Virus record (IMG/VR): IMGVR_UViG_3300042914_001259
Coordinates: 1 to 23,604 of that record
Origin: a virus
Direction: 5' to 3' (one strand)
Length of the DNA stretch: 23,604 nt
Position 1 is the stretch's first letter. Every line of letters begins with the position of its first letter. The translations under genes were made by a program, and so were the position numbers. Shown one piece after another: positions 22,751-23,604 of the stretch. Under the pieces are notes generated by a model. That model did not search any database. It had not been told where the DNA came from and saw nothing but the letters and a program-made list of their open reading frames with translations.

Positions 22751-23442
22751 ACCTCGACGATGTTCGGACCTTGATTCAGGCAGTTGATGAACGCTCTGCT
22801 TCAACAGCTGGCCTTCTCCCTGGCACTGTCGGAGCCGTCTACGGGGCAGGCCGGCTGGATGTTGCGATGGATGGGGACCCTGAGGACACGACGATTCAGG
22901 CCACAAGCCTGTTTGCTGACGTGGCACCGGGCGACCGGGTAATGGTCATGTTTGACCCGCCACGAGGCGTCTATGCGGTAGGGCTGATCGGTCGGGTGCA
23001 GGAGGCCGGCATGGTTGTCGGTCTGTCTGAGGACGTGTTTGACGAGGAGTTCACCTGCAATGGAAACTGCACCGGCTCTTTGTCGTTTCCTGACATTGAG
23101 TTTGCTGGCAGGGCGGGCCGCATGTACCGGTTCGGTTGGAACATTTGGATCTACAAGTCTGCGTCCTTGGTTTACCCACCTTGGATGTTGTATCCGGGGA
23201 TGTTTGGCATGCGCAGTGATTTCTTGCCCGCAGGCGTAACGGGGATTGTTGATTTGGAGCAAAACATGACTCAGGTCATGTTGTCGTACTCATGGGTAGT
23301 GCCCTACTACGAGTCAGTTATTGAGACCATTACATGCAACGTAGGCATTTCGACTGGTGGAGCAGACACGTTCACACTGGAAGCCATCGGGCAGTTCACG
23401 ATCACAGACGCAGGACCAGTTGACGCTCTGACCGTCTTGTGA
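22747..23442 (+). CDS. OB-fold tail-tip protein with C-terminal beta domain
   Basis: A 231-residue protein overlapping the hub stop by ATGA. A short helix (1-20) is followed by a beta-barrel-like region at about 25-84 (LPGTVGAVYGAGRLDVAMDG to VYAVGLIGR) with the 'G-D-x-V-M-V' strand and closing 'G-x-I-G-R' typical of the OB-fold in tail spike and baseplate hub proteins. The rest (about 95-230) is a beta-rich domain with two close cysteines (TCNGNCTG) and aromatic strands (RMYRFGWNIWIYKS). The latter may be a receptor-contacting or trimerising domain. It is the last structural gene visible before the lysis region. The OB-fold call is moderate; the C-terminal role is inferred. Confidence 0.6.
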   Translation: MNLDDVRTLIQAVDERSASTAGLLPGTVGAVYGAGRLDVAMDGDPEDTTIQATSLFADVAPGDRVMVMFDPPRGVYAVGLIGRVQEAGMVVGLSEDVFDEEFTCNGNCTGSLSFPDIEFAGRAGRMYRFGWNIWIYKSASLVYPPWMLYPGMFGMRSDFLPAGVTGIVDLEQNMTQVMLSYSWVVPYYESVIETITCNVGISTGGADTFTLEAIGQFTITDAGPVDALTVL

Positions 23443-23448
23443 AGCAGT

Positions 23449-23476
23449 CCGACAACAACCTGCCGACTGATAAAAT
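23449..23476 (+). promoter_or_regulatory. Promoter giving a leaderless endolysin transcript
   Basis: CCGACA (23449-23454) and TAAAAT (23471-23476) are 16 bases apart, four of six and five of six matches. The expected start, seven to nine bases after the -10, falls at 23483-23485, on or next to the endolysin ATG. No normally spaced ribosome-binding site precedes that ATG, so leaderless translation, frequent in actinobacteria, is likely. Confidence 0.55.
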
Positions 23477-23484
23477 GGCAGGGT

Positions 23485-23604
23485 ATGGGCTACTACCTCC
23501 TCGACAACCCACCAGCGACGCAGCAGTTCTATCCCAACCGTGTCAAGGGCTGGACTGGCGGTGTTCTGATTCACACAGCAGAGAGCGTCATGGACTCGGT
23601 AGGT
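23485..23604 (+). CDS. Endolysin, amidase-type, 3' end missing
   Basis: The first 40 codons of a gene that runs off the window. The peptide begins MGYYLLDNPPATQQFYPNRV and reaches GGVLIHTAESVMDSVG, where the IHTAES segment is the first zinc-histidine region typical of actinophage N-acetylmuramoyl-L-alanine amidase (Amidase_2-like) endolysins. Such enzymes cut the bond between N-acetylmuramic acid and the stem peptide to open the host wall at the end of infection. ATG 23485 is the chosen start: the frame has no better start, and the promoter at 23449 places the transcript end on this codon. Only the N-terminus is visible, so catalytic residues beyond the first histidine cannot be checked. Confidence 0.7.
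   Translation, partial: MGYYLLDNPPATQQFYPNRVKGWTGGVLIHTAESVMDSVG

Overview
This window is part of the late (virion) region of a tailed bacteriophage. Every convincing gene is on the + strand, packed head to tail with overlaps of 1, 4, 8, 11 or 17 bases. The long non-contractile tail gene set (tape measure, Dit-like and hub-like minor tail proteins, no sheath) indicates a siphovirus of the class Caudoviricetes. The fairly GC-rich sequence, frequent GTG starts, promoter style and capsid, protease and head-tail adaptor families point to an actinobacterial host; that is inference from family resemblance, not a search. No integrase, terminase, tRNA or CRISPR array is visible. The terminase genes are probably upstream of the window.

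Layout. 1-2331: 3' part of a collagen-like fibre gene and a small partner gene, closed by a hairpin that overlaps a stop codon. 2400-6502: portal fused to a MuF-type head protein, then a capsid maturation protease. 6525-8605: an island that is not obviously structural, holding a small helix-turn-helix-like protein, an Mre11/SbcD-like metallophosphoesterase, an unlisted 50-residue zinc-ribbon protein and about 365 bases of non-coding DNA with four spaced dyads and three perfect-length 11-base direct repeats. 8606-13654: major capsid protein with an N-terminal scaffold-like region, an unknown cysteine-rich protein, a probable tail tube protein, head-tail adaptor, HK97 gp10-like neck protein and tail terminator. 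13654-15281: a cassette of four small unknown genes with its own promoter and ribosome-binding sites, bounded on each side by two adjacent hairpins. 15318-15755: single-stranded DNA-binding protein with its own extended -10 promoter. 15766-23442: tail assembly chaperone pair (probable -1 frameshift), tape measure, Dit-like and hub-like minor tail proteins, and an OB-fold tail-tip protein. 23485-end: start of an amidase-type endolysin that appears to be transcribed leaderless.

How it works together. Portal, protease and capsid protein build and mature the head; adaptor, gp10-like and terminator proteins form the neck; tube, chaperones, tape measure and tip proteins build the tail; the collagen fibre and tail-tip domains probably contact the host. 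The most unusual parts are the DNA-metabolism-like island with its repeat array between protease and capsid, and the hairpin-bounded small-gene cassette inside the tail operon.
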